The position numbers were made by a program, and so were the translations under genes. Shown here piece by piece: positions 1 through 8,798 of a stretch of 64,000 nucleotides of DNA (positions within the stretch are counted from its first letter, which is position 1; each line of letters starts with the position of its first letter). Source of the DNA: Novosphingobium ginsenosidimutans (lineage in GTDB: Bacteria; Pseudomonadota; Alphaproteobacteria; Sphingomonadales; Sphingomonadaceae); contig NZ_CP042345.1 of NCBI RefSeq assembly GCF_007954425.1, positions 992,001 through 1,056,000 of the forward strand. The letters are read 5' to 3'. The notes under the pieces are model-generated. The model made no database searches and was not told the DNA's origin. It was given only the letters and a program-made list of their open reading frames with translations.

Positions 1-158
1 AGGGATACAATCGGTTCTACCCGGCCGAGGGCTATCACCAGGACTTCATGGCCAAGAACCCGCAGCACCCCTATATCCTGGCCTGGGACGCGGCCAAGGT
101 GGCGGCGCTGAAGAAGCGCTTCCCGGGTTTCTACAAGCCGGACTTCACCAAGGGCTAA
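1..158 (+). CDS. msrA: Peptide-methionine (S)-S-oxide reductase MsrA, C-terminal part
   Basis: The first 51 complete codons end in TAA and read as the C-terminus of an MsrA-type enzyme, which reduces methionine-S-sulfoxide in oxidised proteins. The segment FYPAEGYHQDF is the conserved MsrA region around the substrate-binding His and Gln. It is followed by a NPQHPYI stretch and a lysine-rich tail typical of the family. The catalytic N-terminal GCFW motif lies outside the window. A Fur-family gene begins 20 bases downstream. An MsrB for the opposite epimer is encoded separately at 15033-15509. Confidence 0.85.
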   Translation, partial: GYNRFYPAEGYHQDFMAKNPQHPYILAWDAAKVAALKKRFPGFYKPDFTKG

Positions 159-178
159 CTAGCGCCTATATCGGCGCG

Positions 179-643
179 ATGTCAGGTCACCATCACAACC
201 ACGATGAGCATTCGGGCCCCGGCCTGGTCGAGGCTGCGCGCCATGCGCTGACCGATGCGGGCGAGCAGTGGACCGATATGCGCGCCGAAGTGTTCCACGC
301 CCTTGCCGCGCAGGATCGGCCAGCCTCGGCCTATGACATTGCCGAGAACGTCTCAAAGGGCCGCGGCAAGCGGGTGGCGGCCAACTCGGTCTACCGGATC
401 CTTGATCTGTTCGTGAAAACCAACCTCGCCCGCCGGGTTGAGAGCGCCAACGCCTATATCGCCAACAGCCACCCCGGCTGCCGCCACGATTGCATCTTCC
501 TGATCTGCGACGTCTGCGGCCGGGCCGTGCATATCGATGACGACAAGCTGACCGGATCTTTGGTCGAGGCCGCGCGCACTGCGGGCTTTGCCGATATCCG
601 CCCGGTGGTCGAGCTGCGCGGCGTGTGCGAGCGCTGCAACTGA
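179..643 (+). CDS. zur: Fur-family metalloregulator, Zur-like
   Basis: A 154-residue Fur-superfamily repressor. Residues ~15-80 form the winged helix, and the C-terminal half carries the structural zinc site as two CxxC pairs (C110/C113 and C150/C153). His98 and His103 are likely sensory-site ligands. The N-terminus is His-rich (H4-H6, H8, H11). The extra histidines and general pattern resemble Zur (zinc uptake regulator) more than Fur or Irr, but subfamily assignment by eye is uncertain. It lies between msrA and dxs on the same strand; no zinc transporter gene is in view. The ATG at 179 has no obvious Shine-Dalgarno sequence. Confidence 0.8.
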   Translation: MSGHHHNHDEHSGPGLVEAARHALTDAGEQWTDMRAEVFHALAAQDRPASAYDIAENVSKGRGKRVAANSVYRILDLFVKTNLARRVESANAYIANSHPGCRHDCIFLICDVCGRAVHIDDDKLTGSLVEAARTAGFADIRPVVELRGVCERCN

Positions 644-723
644 ACGGTCTGCACCGGTTCTGCACGGACCTTGGCCGATAGTCTCAATCGACACCAACAA
701 TTCAACCGTGTAAGGCCGGGGGG

Positions 724-2646
724 ATGAGTCAGACTTCCGACACGCCGTTGCTCGATACCGTCAATCTGCCTGCCGATCTGCGCAAGCTTGCCCCTGAGCA
801 GCTGCGCCAGCTGGCCGACGAACTGCGCACCGAGATGATCAGCGCCGTTGGCACCACGGGCGGGCACCTTGGTTCCGGTCTGGGCGTGGTCGAGCTGACC
901 GTGGCGATCCACTATGTGTTCAACACGCCCGACGACAAACTGATCTGGGACGTTGGCCACCAGGCCTATCCGCACAAGATCCTGACCGGGCGGCGTGACC
1001 GCATCCGCACCCTGCGCCAGGGCGGCGGCCTCTCGGGCTTCACCAAGCGCAGCGAGAGCGAGTACGATCCCTTCGGCGCGGCGCACAGCTCCACCTCGAT
1101 CTCGGCCGCGCTGGGCTTTGCCATCGCCAACAAGCTGCAGAACCAGCCCGGCAAGGGCATCGCCGTGATCGGCGATGGCGCGATGAGCGCCGGCATGGCC
1201 TATGAGGCGATGAACAATGCCACCGAAGCCGGCAATCGGCTGGTGGTGATCCTCAACGACAACGACATGTCGATCGCGCCGCCGGTTGGCGGGCTCTCGG
1301 CCTATCTGGCCAAGATCGTCTCCTCGCGCCCGTTCCTCGAACTGCGCGAAGTGGCGCGCAAGATCTCGCGCAAGCTGCCCGAACCGCTGCACATTGCCGC
1401 CCGCAAGACCGACGAGTTCGCCCGGGGCATGGCGATGGGCGGGACCCTGTTCGAAGAGCTGGGCTTCTATTACGTCGGCCCGATCGATGGGCACAATCTT
1501 GATCACCTGATCCCGGTGTTGGAGAATGTGCGCGATGCCGCCGAAGGGCCGTGCCTGATCCATGTCGTGACGCAAAAGGGCAAGGGCTATGCCCCGGCCG
1601 AGGCCAGCGCCGACAAGTATCACGGCGTCCAGAAGTTCGACGTGATCACCGGCGAACAGGTCAAGGCACCGGCCAAGGCCCCGGCCTATCAAAACGTCTT
1701 CGGCGAAACACTGGCCAAACTGGCGGAGAGCGATCCGAAGATTTGCGCGATCACCGCCGCCATGCCGAGCGGCACCGGCGTCGACAAGTTCGCCAAGGCG
1801 CACCCCACCCGCAGCTTTGATGTCGGCATTGCCGAGCAGCACGCCGTGACCTTCGCCGCTGGCCTTGCCGCGCAAGGGATGCGGCCCTTCGCCGCGATCT
1901 ATTCGACCTTCCTGCAGCGCGCCTTTGACCAGGTGGTCCATGATGTGGCGATCCAGAACCTGCCGGTCCGCTTTGCGATCGACCGCGCCGGGCTGGTCGG
2001 GGCCGACGGCGCGACCCATGCCGGCAGCTTCGACATCACCTATCTTGCCACCCTGCCCAACATGGTGGTGATGGCCGCGGCCGACGAGGCCGAGCTGGTC
2101 CACATGACCTATACCGCGGCTTGCCACGACTCTGGCCCGATCGCCTTCCGCTATCCGCGCGGCAACGGCATTGGCGTGCCATTGCCCGAAGTCCCGCAGC
2201 GGCTTGAGATCGGCAAGGGCCGGATCGTGCGCGAAGGAACCAAGGTTGCCCTGCTCTCGCTCGGCACGCGGCTGGCCGAAGCGCTGAAAGCGGCAGAGGT
2301 GCTTGAGGCCAAGGGGCTTTCCACCACGGTCGCCGACCTGCGCTTTGCCAAGCCGCTCGATACCGATCTGATCCGCCGCCTGATGGCCAGCCACGAAGTG
2401 GTCGTGACGGTTGAGGAAGGTTCGATCGGCGGGCTGGGTGCCCATGTCCTGACCATGGCCAGCGACGAGGGCCTGCTGGATGCCGGCCTCAAGATCCGGA
2501 CGCTGCGGTTGCCCGACAGCTTCCAGGATCACGACAACCCGGACAAGCAATATGACGAAGCCGGCCTCAATGCGCCGCAGATCGTCGATACCGTGCTGAA
2601 GGCGCTGCGCCACAACAGCGCCGGCGTGGAGGAAGCGCGGGCCTAG
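724..2646 (+). CDS. dxs: 1-deoxy-D-xylulose-5-phosphate synthase
   Basis: 640 residues, the normal length for DXS. This thiamine-diphosphate enzyme condenses pyruvate and glyceraldehyde-3-phosphate in the first step of the MEP isoprenoid pathway. Visible features are the N-terminal GHQAYPHK segment, the TPP/Mg-binding GDGAMSAG motif near residue 150, a central transketolase pyrimidine-binding domain with the [15 protein letters not shown] segment, and a C-terminal transketolase domain ending with the [11 protein letters not shown] segment. The start ATG follows a purine-rich GGGGGG stretch. The gene converges on the NnrU-like gene, with 16 bases between the stops. Confidence 0.97.
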   Translation: MSQTSDTPLLDTVNLPADLRKLAPEQLRQLADELRTEMISAVGTTGGHLGSGLGVVELTVAIHYVFNTPDDKLIWDVGHQAYPHKILTGRRDRIRTLRQGGGLSGFTKRSESEYDPFGAAHSSTSISAALGFAIANKLQNQPGKGIAVIGDGAMSAGMAYEAMNNATEAGNRLVVILNDNDMSIAPPVGGLSAYLAKIVSSRPFLELREVARKISRKLPEPLHIAARKTDEFARGMAMGGTLFEELGFYYVGPIDGHNLDHLIPVLENVRDAAEGPCLIHVVTQKGKGYAPAEASADKYHGVQKFDVITGEQVKAPAKAPAYQNVFGETLAKLAESDPKICAITAAMPSGTGVDKFAKAHPTRSFDVGIAEQHAVTFAAGLAAQGMRPFAAIYSTFLQRAFDQVVHDVAIQNLPVRFAIDRAGLVGADGATHAGSFDITYLATLPNMVVMAAADEAELVHMTYTAACHDSGPIAFRYPRGNGIGVPLPEVPQRLEIGKGRIVREGTKVALLSLGTRLAEALKAAEVLEAKGLSTTVADLRFAKPLDTDLIRRLMASHEVVVTVEEGSIGGLGAHVLTMASDEGLLDAGLKIRTLRLPDSFQDHDNPDKQYDEAGLNAPQIVDTVLKALRHNSAGVEEARA

Positions 2647-2662
2647 TCAGCCCGCTGTGACG

Positions 2663-3343
2663 TCAACCGACCCAGCGCCAGATCCCGGCCGCCATCCCGT
2701 TGCCGGGAATATGGGCCCAGGTCGCACCCAGCCACAGCACCAGACCACCAAGCCACGGCACTATCCCGGCTTTGGCGAGGCCGCCCAGCTTGGGCCAATA
2801 GGAGGTCTTGGCCTCCCACCCGGCCCAGGCGGCGCCCATCAGGGCTTCCTTCTTGCGGTCCTGCAGGTGCGAGCCGACCAGCGCCAGGAAGCCGAGCGCG
2901 CCGGTCAGGACCAGGCTGCGCGGGGTCGGGCTGACCAACGCGTGGCTGACCGCCCAGAGCGCGAAGCCCCACATCATCGGGTGGCGCGTGACGTGGAATA
3001 CGCCGCGGACCGGCTTTTGCGCCAGCGCCTCGGCACCGGGGGCGGGCAGTGCCGGGTTGCCGGCGAAGCTGCCAGCGAAGAGCACGCTGGCGATCAGCAT
3101 GAGGAGCGTGGCCAGGCCCCAGGGCAGGTTCTGCGAACCGTCCCACAGGCCGGCGCTGGGCGGAATGGCGCGGAAGGCCAGAACCATCCAGCCGAAGGTG
3201 ACCAGGGACACCAGTGAATAGACCACTGAGAACCCGGCCGCCCCCAGCCGCCCGGCCAGTCCGGCCCGCAGGGGATGCGACATCGCAAAGTGGCTGCCGA
3301 CAAAGGCAACCGAGGCGGCGATCAAGTTGGCAAGCGGGTCCAT
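2663..3343 (-). CDS. NnrU-family integral membrane protein
   Basis: 226 residues starting at MDPLAN, chosen because a GGAGG Shine-Dalgarno sits 7 bases upstream; an upstream in-frame ATG at 3400 would read through a palindromic hairpin. Five or six hydrophobic segments are visible, and the conserved TRHPMMWGFALW motif (residues ~113-125) marks the NnrU/isoprenylcysteine-methyltransferase-like fold. NnrU proteins are linked to nitrite/nitric oxide respiration in some bacteria, and a plant relative (Z-ISO) is a heme-dependent carotene isomerase. No denitrification gene is nearby, so the role here is open. Confidence 0.8.
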   Translation of the reverse strand: MDPLANLIAASVAFVGSHFAMSHPLRAGLAGRLGAAGFSVVYSLVSLVTFGWMVLAFRAIPPSAGLWDGSQNLPWGLATLLMLIASVLFAGSFAGNPALPAPGAEALAQKPVRGVFHVTRHPMMWGFALWAVSHALVSPTPRSLVLTGALGFLALVGSHLQDRKKEALMGAAWAGWEAKTSYWPKLGGLAKAGIVPWLGGLVLWLGATWAHIPGNGMAAGIWRWVG

Positions 3344-3361
3344 GGCAATTCCTCCGTTACG

Positions 3362-3383
3362 CCCCTCCCGCAAGCGGGAGGGG
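3362..3383. repeat. Short palindromic hairpin, CCCCTCCCGC-AA-GCGGGAGGGG
   Basis: A perfect 10-bp inverted repeat with a 2-base centre lies between the stop of the amidohydrolase-like gene and the start of the NnrU gene, both on the minus strand. It lacks a T-tract on either strand, so it is not a textbook terminator, though it could attenuate read-through. Its core CAAGCGGGAGG recurs in the hairpin at 52757-52808, which suggests a dispersed extragenic palindromic element. Confidence 0.6.
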
Positions 3384-3389
3384 GACAAC

Positions 3390-4718
3390 TTACCACTCAT
3401 AGGCCTTCGGCAGCGCGCCTTCGGTTGGCACCTTGTAGCGATCGCGCAGCTTGGTCAGGTGGTTGACCAGCGACTGTTCGACCCCGTCGATCATCACCCG
3501 GACCACGCCCGAGCTGTTCTCCAGCGGATCGCCATCCCAGATCACCACATCGCCGGCGAGCCCGGGCTTCAGACTGCCGAACTTGTCACCCATGCCCAGA
3601 ATGGCCGCCGGGACCGAGCTGATCGATGCAAAGGCCTGCCCCCAGTTCAGTCCGGTGGCTCCCGGCACCTTGGTCAGCGAAACCAGGTTGCCGGCATATT
3701 GCGGGGCATAGCGCGGCTGATCGCCAAAGGCGCCAAGGCCAACCTTGACCCCCGCCGCAGCCATCCGGCCGACATTGGACTGGGTCGCACCCAGCTGCTC
3801 GAAATTGGCGGGCAGATCGTTAAGCGGCGTCGCCAGCACCGGCACGCCCGAGGCGGCCAGTTCCTTGGCGATCATCCAGCCTTCGGTCGCCCCGACGATC
3901 ACCATCTTCAGCGCCGGGAAGTCCGCCTTCAGCGCCAGCGCCATGCGGATATCGGCAGCCCGTTCGGCGCGGACGTAGAGCGGCTGACGCCCGGTTACCA
4001 CCGGCACCAGCGCGGCGGCATCGAAGCGGGTCAGCAGGGCATCGCCAGGCCGTTCGGGCGCAGCATCCTGCAGGCGCGGATCGGCGCCCTGACCGCCGCC
4101 GCGCCGGGCCAGCTCGCGCGCTTCCATGAAGGCGTTGCGCAGCACGGCGTGGACCGCCGCACGGCTGCCCCCGGCCGAGCGTGCCCCATCTTCGCCCAAT
4201 TGGACAAACTGGAAGGCGCGGGCCTGGGTGATCGGCTGGCCGTCGCTGGCCAGATCGATGATCGCCCCCTGGCCGCCAAAGATCGCACCCGTTCGCAGCG
4301 GCGCCACGGCCGCGCGAGTCACCCCGCCGGCGCGGCTGACCGCAATGTGCTGCGCCAGCGGATTGATTGCAGGCGAGAGGTCGAGCGCGGCGTTGAACGG
4401 ACCCTTGTCGGCGCGCTCATCGTTTGATTCCTCAACCCCTTCGACATCGAACAGGCCAATATCGGTGACCGCCACGACCAGGCCCGGCGTGACCCATTTG
4501 CCGGAGGCATCGATGGTGCGCGCACCGGCCGGCACGGCAACGCCGGCACCGGCGGCGAGCACCTTGCCCCCGCGCAGCACGACCGTGCCGTTCGGGATCG
4601 GGGCCGAACCATCGCCAATCACGACCGTGGCATTGGTGATCGCCACGTCTTCGGCCATTGCGGGCGCGGAAAGGGCGAGCAGCGCAGCGGCGCTGAGCAG
4701 CAGCTGGCGCGGGCTCAT
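3390..4718 (-). CDS. Secreted amidohydrolase-like protein lacking the metal-binding HxH
   Basis: 442 residues with a signal peptide (residues 1-22, ending APAMA). The fold is recognisable: an N-terminal urease-type beta sandwich, TPGL at 77-80 and a C-terminal GDVVIWDGDPL. However, the HxH motif that binds metal in strand 1 of amidohydrolases is replaced: TPGL is followed by VVAVTDIG, where the neighbouring paralog has IDIHSHLG. The protein is therefore probably not a canonical metal-dependent hydrolase, and could be an accessory partner of the adjacent enzyme. Its ATG overlaps the upstream gene's stop (ATGA), implying translational coupling. It is the last gene of the POT-amidohydrolase operon. 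Confidence 0.8.
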   Translation of the reverse strand: MSPRQLLLSAAALLALSAPAMAEDVAITNATVVIGDGSAPIPNGTVVLRGGKVLAAGAGVAVPAGARTIDASGKWVTPGLVVAVTDIGLFDVEGVEESNDERADKGPFNAALDLSPAINPLAQHIAVSRAGGVTRAAVAPLRTGAIFGGQGAIIDLASDGQPITQARAFQFVQLGEDGARSAGGSRAAVHAVLRNAFMEARELARRGGGQGADPRLQDAAPERPGDALLTRFDAAALVPVVTGRQPLYVRAERAADIRMALALKADFPALKMVIVGATEGWMIAKELAASGVPVLATPLNDLPANFEQLGATQSNVGRMAAAGVKVGLGAFGDQPRYAPQYAGNLVSLTKVPGATGLNWGQAFASISSVPAAILGMGDKFGSLKPGLAGDVVIWDGDPLENSSGVVRVMIDGVEQSLVNHLTKLRDRYKVPTEGALPKAYEW

Positions 4719-6118
4719 TTCACGTCTCCTTCACCGACCTGGCCCAGCTCGAAATCGCTCACCGGACGGCGCTTGGGATCGGCCGCATCGAACAGCAGCG
4801 CGCCATCGATCCAGACTTTATCGGGCCGCGAATAGACCGACAGCGGATTGCCGTTCCACAGCACCACGTCGGCCATCTTGCCCTTTTCCAGGCTGCCGGT
4901 CTGCTGGTTGATCCCCATGGCCGTGGCGGGGTTAAGCGTCAGCCAGCGGATCACTTCGGCGTCGGAAATGTCGATCCCCGCGCGGCGGGCATCGCCCTGG
5001 GCCTTGGCGGCTTCCTGGTTCAGGCGCTGGATGCCATTCTCGTCATCCGAATGGATCACCACGCAGGCACCGGCCTTTTGCAGGATTCCCGCATTTTCGG
5101 GAATCGCATCGTAGCTTTCCATCTTGAAGCCCCACCAGTCGGCCCAGATCGCCGAACAGGTGCCTGCGGCCTTCAGCAGGTCGCCGATCTTGTAGGCTTC
5201 GGTCGCATGGTGAAAGGCGCTGACCTTGTAGCCGAACTCCTTGGCCATATCGAGGACCAGGGCCATTTCATCGGCGCGGTAGCAGTGGTTCTGGATCAGG
5301 ATTTCGCCATCGAGCACGCCCGCCAGCGTTTCCATGCCCAGGTCGCGAGTCTCGAGCTTGCCGGCATTGCGCTTGGCGCGGTATTCGCTGGCCTTCATCC
5401 AGGTCATGCGGTTGACCGCGATATTGCCCATCCGGGTCGAGGGCATCCGCCCCTTCGAACCATAGACGCGCTTGGGGTTTTCCCCGCAGGCCATCTTCAG
5501 GCCATAGGGCGCGCCGGGGAACTTCATCCCCTGGATCGTGCGCGAATAGACGTTCTTGAGCACAACCGAACGCCCGCCCATCAGGTTGGCCGAACCGGGC
5601 AGGATCTGCAGGCTGGTGATCCCGCCATTGGCCAGCGCCCGGCTGAAGCCCGGGTCCTGCGGCCAGACCGAATGCTCGGCCCAGACTTCGGGGGTGGTTG
5701 GCGCGGTTGCTTCATTGCCGTCCGACAGCGCCTGAACCTGGGGGCTGGGATAGTCCCCCAGGTGCGAGTGGATATCGATGATCCCGGGGGTCACGAATTT
5801 GCCGGCGGCATCGATCCGGCGGAAGTTGGCCGGAATGACGAGGTCCGCGCCGCCGACGGCAACCACCTTGCCATCGGCCAGCAGTACCGTGCCATTGTCG
5901 ATCCGGCCGCCCGCCCCGTCAAACACGGTCGCGCCGACCAGCGCGGTGGGTTCACCCGGATAGGGCTTGTAGGTCGAAGGGAAGGGGTTCTTGTCAAATT
6001 CCCGCGCGGCCTTGGCGGCGGGGGAGACCGTTTCTTCCTTCTTCTTCTTTTCGGCCAGGCCCGGGCTTGCAGCCAGAGCCAGCGCGGCGATTCCCGCCAG
6101 CAGTTTGGGCGCGCGCAT
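4715..6118 (-). CDS. Secreted metal-dependent amidohydrolase (imidazolonepropionase/dipeptidase-like)
   Basis: 467 residues with a signal peptide ending near LAEKKKK. It has the full metal site of the family: HSH (H117/H119), a candidate bridging Lys209 in LKMACGENPK, His278, His303/304 and Asp358/359 in IHSDDENG. Related alphaproteobacterial amidohydrolases include dipeptidases and prolidases. Being sandwiched between a proton-coupled peptide transporter and a second amidohydrolase-like gene supports a role in peptide or cyclic-amide breakdown in the periplasm, but the substrate is inferred. The start is the ATG at 6118, which shares a base with the transporter stop (TGATG). Confidence 0.85.
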   Translation of the reverse strand: MRAPKLLAGIAALALAASPGLAEKKKKEETVSPAAKAAREFDKNPFPSTYKPYPGEPTALVGATVFDGAGGRIDNGTVLLADGKVVAVGGADLVIPANFRRIDAAGKFVTPGIIDIHSHLGDYPSPQVQALSDGNEATAPTTPEVWAEHSVWPQDPGFSRALANGGITSLQILPGSANLMGGRSVVLKNVYSRTIQGMKFPGAPYGLKMACGENPKRVYGSKGRMPSTRMGNIAVNRMTWMKASEYRAKRNAGKLETRDLGMETLAGVLDGEILIQNHCYRADEMALVLDMAKEFGYKVSAFHHATEAYKIGDLLKAAGTCSAIWADWWGFKMESYDAIPENAGILQKAGACVVIHSDDENGIQRLNQEAAKAQGDARRAGIDISDAEVIRWLTLNPATAMGINQQTGSLEKGKMADVVLWNGNPLSVYSRPDKVWIDGALLFDAADPKRRPVSDFELGQVGEGDVK

Positions 6119-7692
6119 CACTTGCGGTCCTCCAGGGTATCGAGGTGCATCCAGCCCTTGACGATCCGCGAGAGCAGCAGAACGACCACCGCCGCGCCGA
6201 TCGAGATCCAGCCGAACATCTGGTAGATTTCGAGCAGCTTTTCCTTGCTCATTTCACCGCCATGGCCGCCGGTCGCTTCACCGATCTTGCCGGCGACGAA
6301 ATTGCCGACCGCAGTCATGTAGAACCAGGCCCCCATGATCAGCGAAGCAAGGTAGCTGGGCGCAAGGCGGTTCATTGCCGAAAGCCCGACCGGGGAGAGG
6401 CAGAGTTCGCCTGTGGTGGCCAGCAGGTAATAGAGGAAGACGAAGATCACCGGGGTCATCGCCGCCAGGCCATAGGCTTCTGCCCCCCAGACCAGCACCA
6501 GGTTGGCCAGGCCCATCTGGGCCAGCGCCAGGCCGAACTTGGCCGGGGCCGATGGTTCCTTCCCGCGCTTGCCAAGCCATTGCCACAGCGCGGCGAACAG
6601 CGGGGCGAGGATGATGATGTAGATCGGGTTGATCGACTGGAACAGCGAGGCCGGGGTGGCGCCGCGATCGACATAGCGATCGGTGAACAGGCTCATCGAG
6701 CCGCCCGCCTGCTCGAACAGGCCCCAGAACAGCGGATTGAGCGAGATCAGGAACAGGATCGCGAACATCCGTTCCCGCGGTTCCTTTTCCAGCTTAAAGG
6801 TTTCGTAGAGCACATAGCCGAGCAGGCCGAGGCCCGAGATCACCAGCAGGTTCTGGATCACCGACTGATACTGGACCAGCGCCCAGCACACCGCCACGGC
6901 GGCGATACCAATGCCATAGAGCGTCATCTCGCGCGACTTGGCGAGCGGAACCGGCGCCTCGCCCGCCCCGTTCAGCGCGCTCTTGCCAAGGACGAAGACC
7001 ACCAGGCCCAGCAGCATGCCGATGCCGGCCAGGCCAAAGCCATAGCCCCAGCCGATCGTTTCACCGAGGTAGCCGACCAGGATCGTCCCGATCGCTGCGC
7101 CGACGTTGATGCCCATGTAGAACACGGTGTAGGCCCCGTCGCGGCGCACGTCCGTCAGCTTGTAGAGCTGGCCGACCATCACCGAGATGTTGGCCTTGAG
7201 GAAGCCCGAGCCGACGATGATGAAGGCCAGGGCCGCCCAGAACACGTTGATCGCCGGATCGGCCTGCTTCACAGCCGCGTCGGTAACGCCGTGAACGCCC
7301 TCGACCGCCATCAGGCTGTGGCCGATCGCCAGCAACAGCCCGCCGAACAGCACGGCCTTGCGCTGCCCCAGGTAGCGGTCGGCCAGATAGCCTCCCAGCA
7401 CCGGGGTGATGTAAACGAGGCTGGTATAGGCGCCATAGATCAGGTTGGCGTTGCCATCGCTGAACAGCCAGTGCTTGGTCAGGTAGAAGATCAGCAGTGC
7501 GCGCATGCCGTAGTAGGAAAACCGTTCCCACATTTCGGCGAAAAACAGCATGTAGAGGCCCTTGGGATGGCCTGCGAATTCCGGTTCTTTCTGGATTGCG
7601 ATCTTGCCGCCGATCGCCAGGAAAATGGCGAGAACGACGACCGCGATTGCCGCGATCCAGTCACCCTCGTTCCACAAGGCCATGTCTTTCAT
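6118..7692 (-). CDS. Proton-dependent oligopeptide transporter, POT/PTR2 family
   Basis: 524 residues and about 12-14 membrane helices. The diagnostic ExxERFxYYG motif (E53, E56-R57-F58, Y60-Y61-G62) couples proton movement to di/tripeptide import. A second family signature, GGYLADRYLGQ, lies between TM2 and TM3, and the GTGGIK-type region near TM4 appears as GFLKANISV. The long C-terminal half resembles larger sphingomonad/Bacteroidetes-type POT proteins. The start is supported by GGGGAG seven bases upstream. It is the first gene of the operon with the two secreted amidohydrolases and is divergent from the GntR-type gene. Confidence 0.92.
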   Translation of the reverse strand: MKDMALWNEGDWIAAIAVVVLAIFLAIGGKIAIQKEPEFAGHPKGLYMLFFAEMWERFSYYGMRALLIFYLTKHWLFSDGNANLIYGAYTSLVYITPVLGGYLADRYLGQRKAVLFGGLLLAIGHSLMAVEGVHGVTDAAVKQADPAINVFWAALAFIIVGSGFLKANISVMVGQLYKLTDVRRDGAYTVFYMGINVGAAIGTILVGYLGETIGWGYGFGLAGIGMLLGLVVFVLGKSALNGAGEAPVPLAKSREMTLYGIGIAAVAVCWALVQYQSVIQNLLVISGLGLLGYVLYETFKLEKEPRERMFAILFLISLNPLFWGLFEQAGGSMSLFTDRYVDRGATPASLFQSINPIYIIILAPLFAALWQWLGKRGKEPSAPAKFGLALAQMGLANLVLVWGAEAYGLAAMTPVIFVFLYYLLATTGELCLSPVGLSAMNRLAPSYLASLIMGAWFYMTAVGNFVAGKIGEATGGHGGEMSKEKLLEIYQMFGWISIGAAVVVLLLSRIVKGWMHLDTLEDRK

Positions 7693-7869
7693 GAAGTGCT
7701 CCCCACTATCAGGTGGATCCGCGCGCGCCGGCCGGACCGTTATGGCGGCAAACTAGCCGGGTTTGCGCCGGTGTGAAGCAAAATTAATCGCGCCTTTCGG
7801 ATTATTGCCCGGGCGAGTCGCACTCTGTTTTTGCTTGCCTGCCACGCTGTATTATGGCACTGAAACAGC

Positions 7870-8208
7870 ATGACTGGGCACACACAACCTGTATATCTCA
7901 AGCTGCGCGATCTGATCACGGCGGCGATTATCGACGGTACCTATCCCGAAGGAGCCATGCTCCCTTCGGTCCGCGCGCTGGCGGCCGATCAGGGCGCCAA
8001 CCCGCTGACCGTCGCCAAAGCCTATCAGCAGTTCCAGCTCGATGGTCTGGTTGAGGTGCAGCGCGGAGTCGGCATGTTTGTCGCCCGCGGCGCCGCGGAA
8101 AAGCTGCGGCGCAGCGAAAGGGAGCTGTTCCTGTCGCGCGACTGGCCGGAAATCCGCGCCAGAATGGAACGACTGGGAATCGCGCCAGCAGATTTGCTTG
8201 CGATTTAA
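7870..8208 (+). CDS. GntR-family regulator, YtrA subfamily
   Basis: A short 112-residue protein with a GntR winged helix at residues 8-75: LKLRDLITAAII, then LPSVRALA and a recognition helix TVAKAYQQFQLDG. It has only a ~35-residue tail instead of a ligand-binding domain, typical of the YtrA subfamily, which usually controls adjacent transport operons. It is transcribed divergently from the POT transporter operon across a 177-base gap, so that operon is a plausible target. The Shine-Dalgarno is weak. Confidence 0.85.
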   Translation: MTGHTQPVYLKLRDLITAAIIDGTYPEGAMLPSVRALAADQGANPLTVAKAYQQFQLDGLVEVQRGVGMFVARGAAEKLRRSERELFLSRDWPEIRARMERLGIAPADLLAI

Positions 8209-8361
8209 GCCACATCTGTCATTTTCGTGCATTGCGTACAGAGCCGTACTCTGGCAATTGCTTCATTGCAGCGCGTCCTGCTTCGGGTCGAGGGCCGCGT
8301 CGCACCGAAATGAACCAATAACCAGGTCACGGGGTTTCGCACGCCCTTAGGAAGGCACGTT

Positions 8362-8643
8362 ATGATAAGATCCGAACTGCTGCAGGCGCTCGCCCGCGAT
8401 AATCCTGGCCTCCGCGCCGAAGAGGTCGAAAAGGTGGTCGACACCTTCTTTGAGGAAATCGAGACGCGGCTGGCCCAGGGTGGCCGGGTCGAACTGCGCG
8501 GCTTTGGAGCCTTTTCGACCCGCGAGCGTGACCCCCGCCAGGGCCGCAACCCGCGCACCGGCGCCAGCGTTGCGGTGCCGGGCAAGAAGGTGCCCTATTT
8601 CAAGCCCGGCAAGGAAATGCGCGCGCGCCTGAACGCGGACTAA
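8362..8643 (+). CDS. ihfB: Integration host factor beta subunit
   Basis: 93 residues of the HU/IHF family. The start [15 protein letters not shown], the [18 protein letters not shown] segment and the DNA-arm motif [10 protein letters not shown] with the intercalating proline place it with IHF-beta rather than HU. IHF-beta pairs with IHF-alpha (elsewhere) to bend DNA at specific sites. A strong AGGAAGG lies 8 bases before the ATG. A perfect stem-loop just after the stop probably ends the transcript. Confidence 0.93.
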   Translation: MIRSELLQALARDNPGLRAEEVEKVVDTFFEEIETRLAQGGRVELRGFGAFSTRERDPRQGRNPRTGASVAVPGKKVPYFKPGKEMRARLNAD

Positions 8644-8646
8644 ATT

Positions 8647-8670
8647 CGCAAAGGCCATCCGGCCTTTGCG
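8647..8670 (+). terminator. Stem-loop downstream of ihfB
   Basis: A perfect 10-bp stem (CGCAAAGGCC / GGCCTTTGCG) with a 4-base ATCC loop starts three bases after the ihfB stop. It lacks a run of T, so termination may be weak or assisted. It is directly followed by a second, much longer hairpin. Confidence 0.6.
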
Positions 8671-8756
8671 CGCAACACCGGCCCGCTCCCCCGGCCCAAC
8701 CACCCACAGAGTACTGTGATCAGGTGGTTGGGCCGGGGAACCGGGCCGATGTTGCG
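8671..8756. repeat. 86-base extended palindrome between ihfB and tRNA-Leu
   Basis: Nested inverted repeats fold into one long hairpin: CGCAACA/TGTTGCG at the base, CGGCCCG/CGGGCCG next, then a perfect 16-bp stem at 8689-8704 / 8723-8738, and an apical CACAG-AGTA-CTGTG stem-loop. Only small internal loops interrupt it. No open reading frame fits. It could be a stable non-coding RNA, a cruciform or an extragenic palindromic element; I do not recognise a known family. Confidence 0.65.
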
Positions 8757-8798
8757 TTAGCAGGGATGGAATTCCTGACAGTACCGCCGTAAGGCATG

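Noticed and set aside
454..2613. 719-codon minus-strand ORF opposite dxs
   Set aside because: Antisense of dxs; the product is compositionally biased and has no family features. GC-rich genes commonly leave such open antisense frames.
3390..4718. Pseudogene call for the HxH-less amidohydrolase
   Set aside because: The frame, signal peptide, C-terminal motifs and translational coupling are intact, so a functional non-catalytic or altered protein is more likely than decay.
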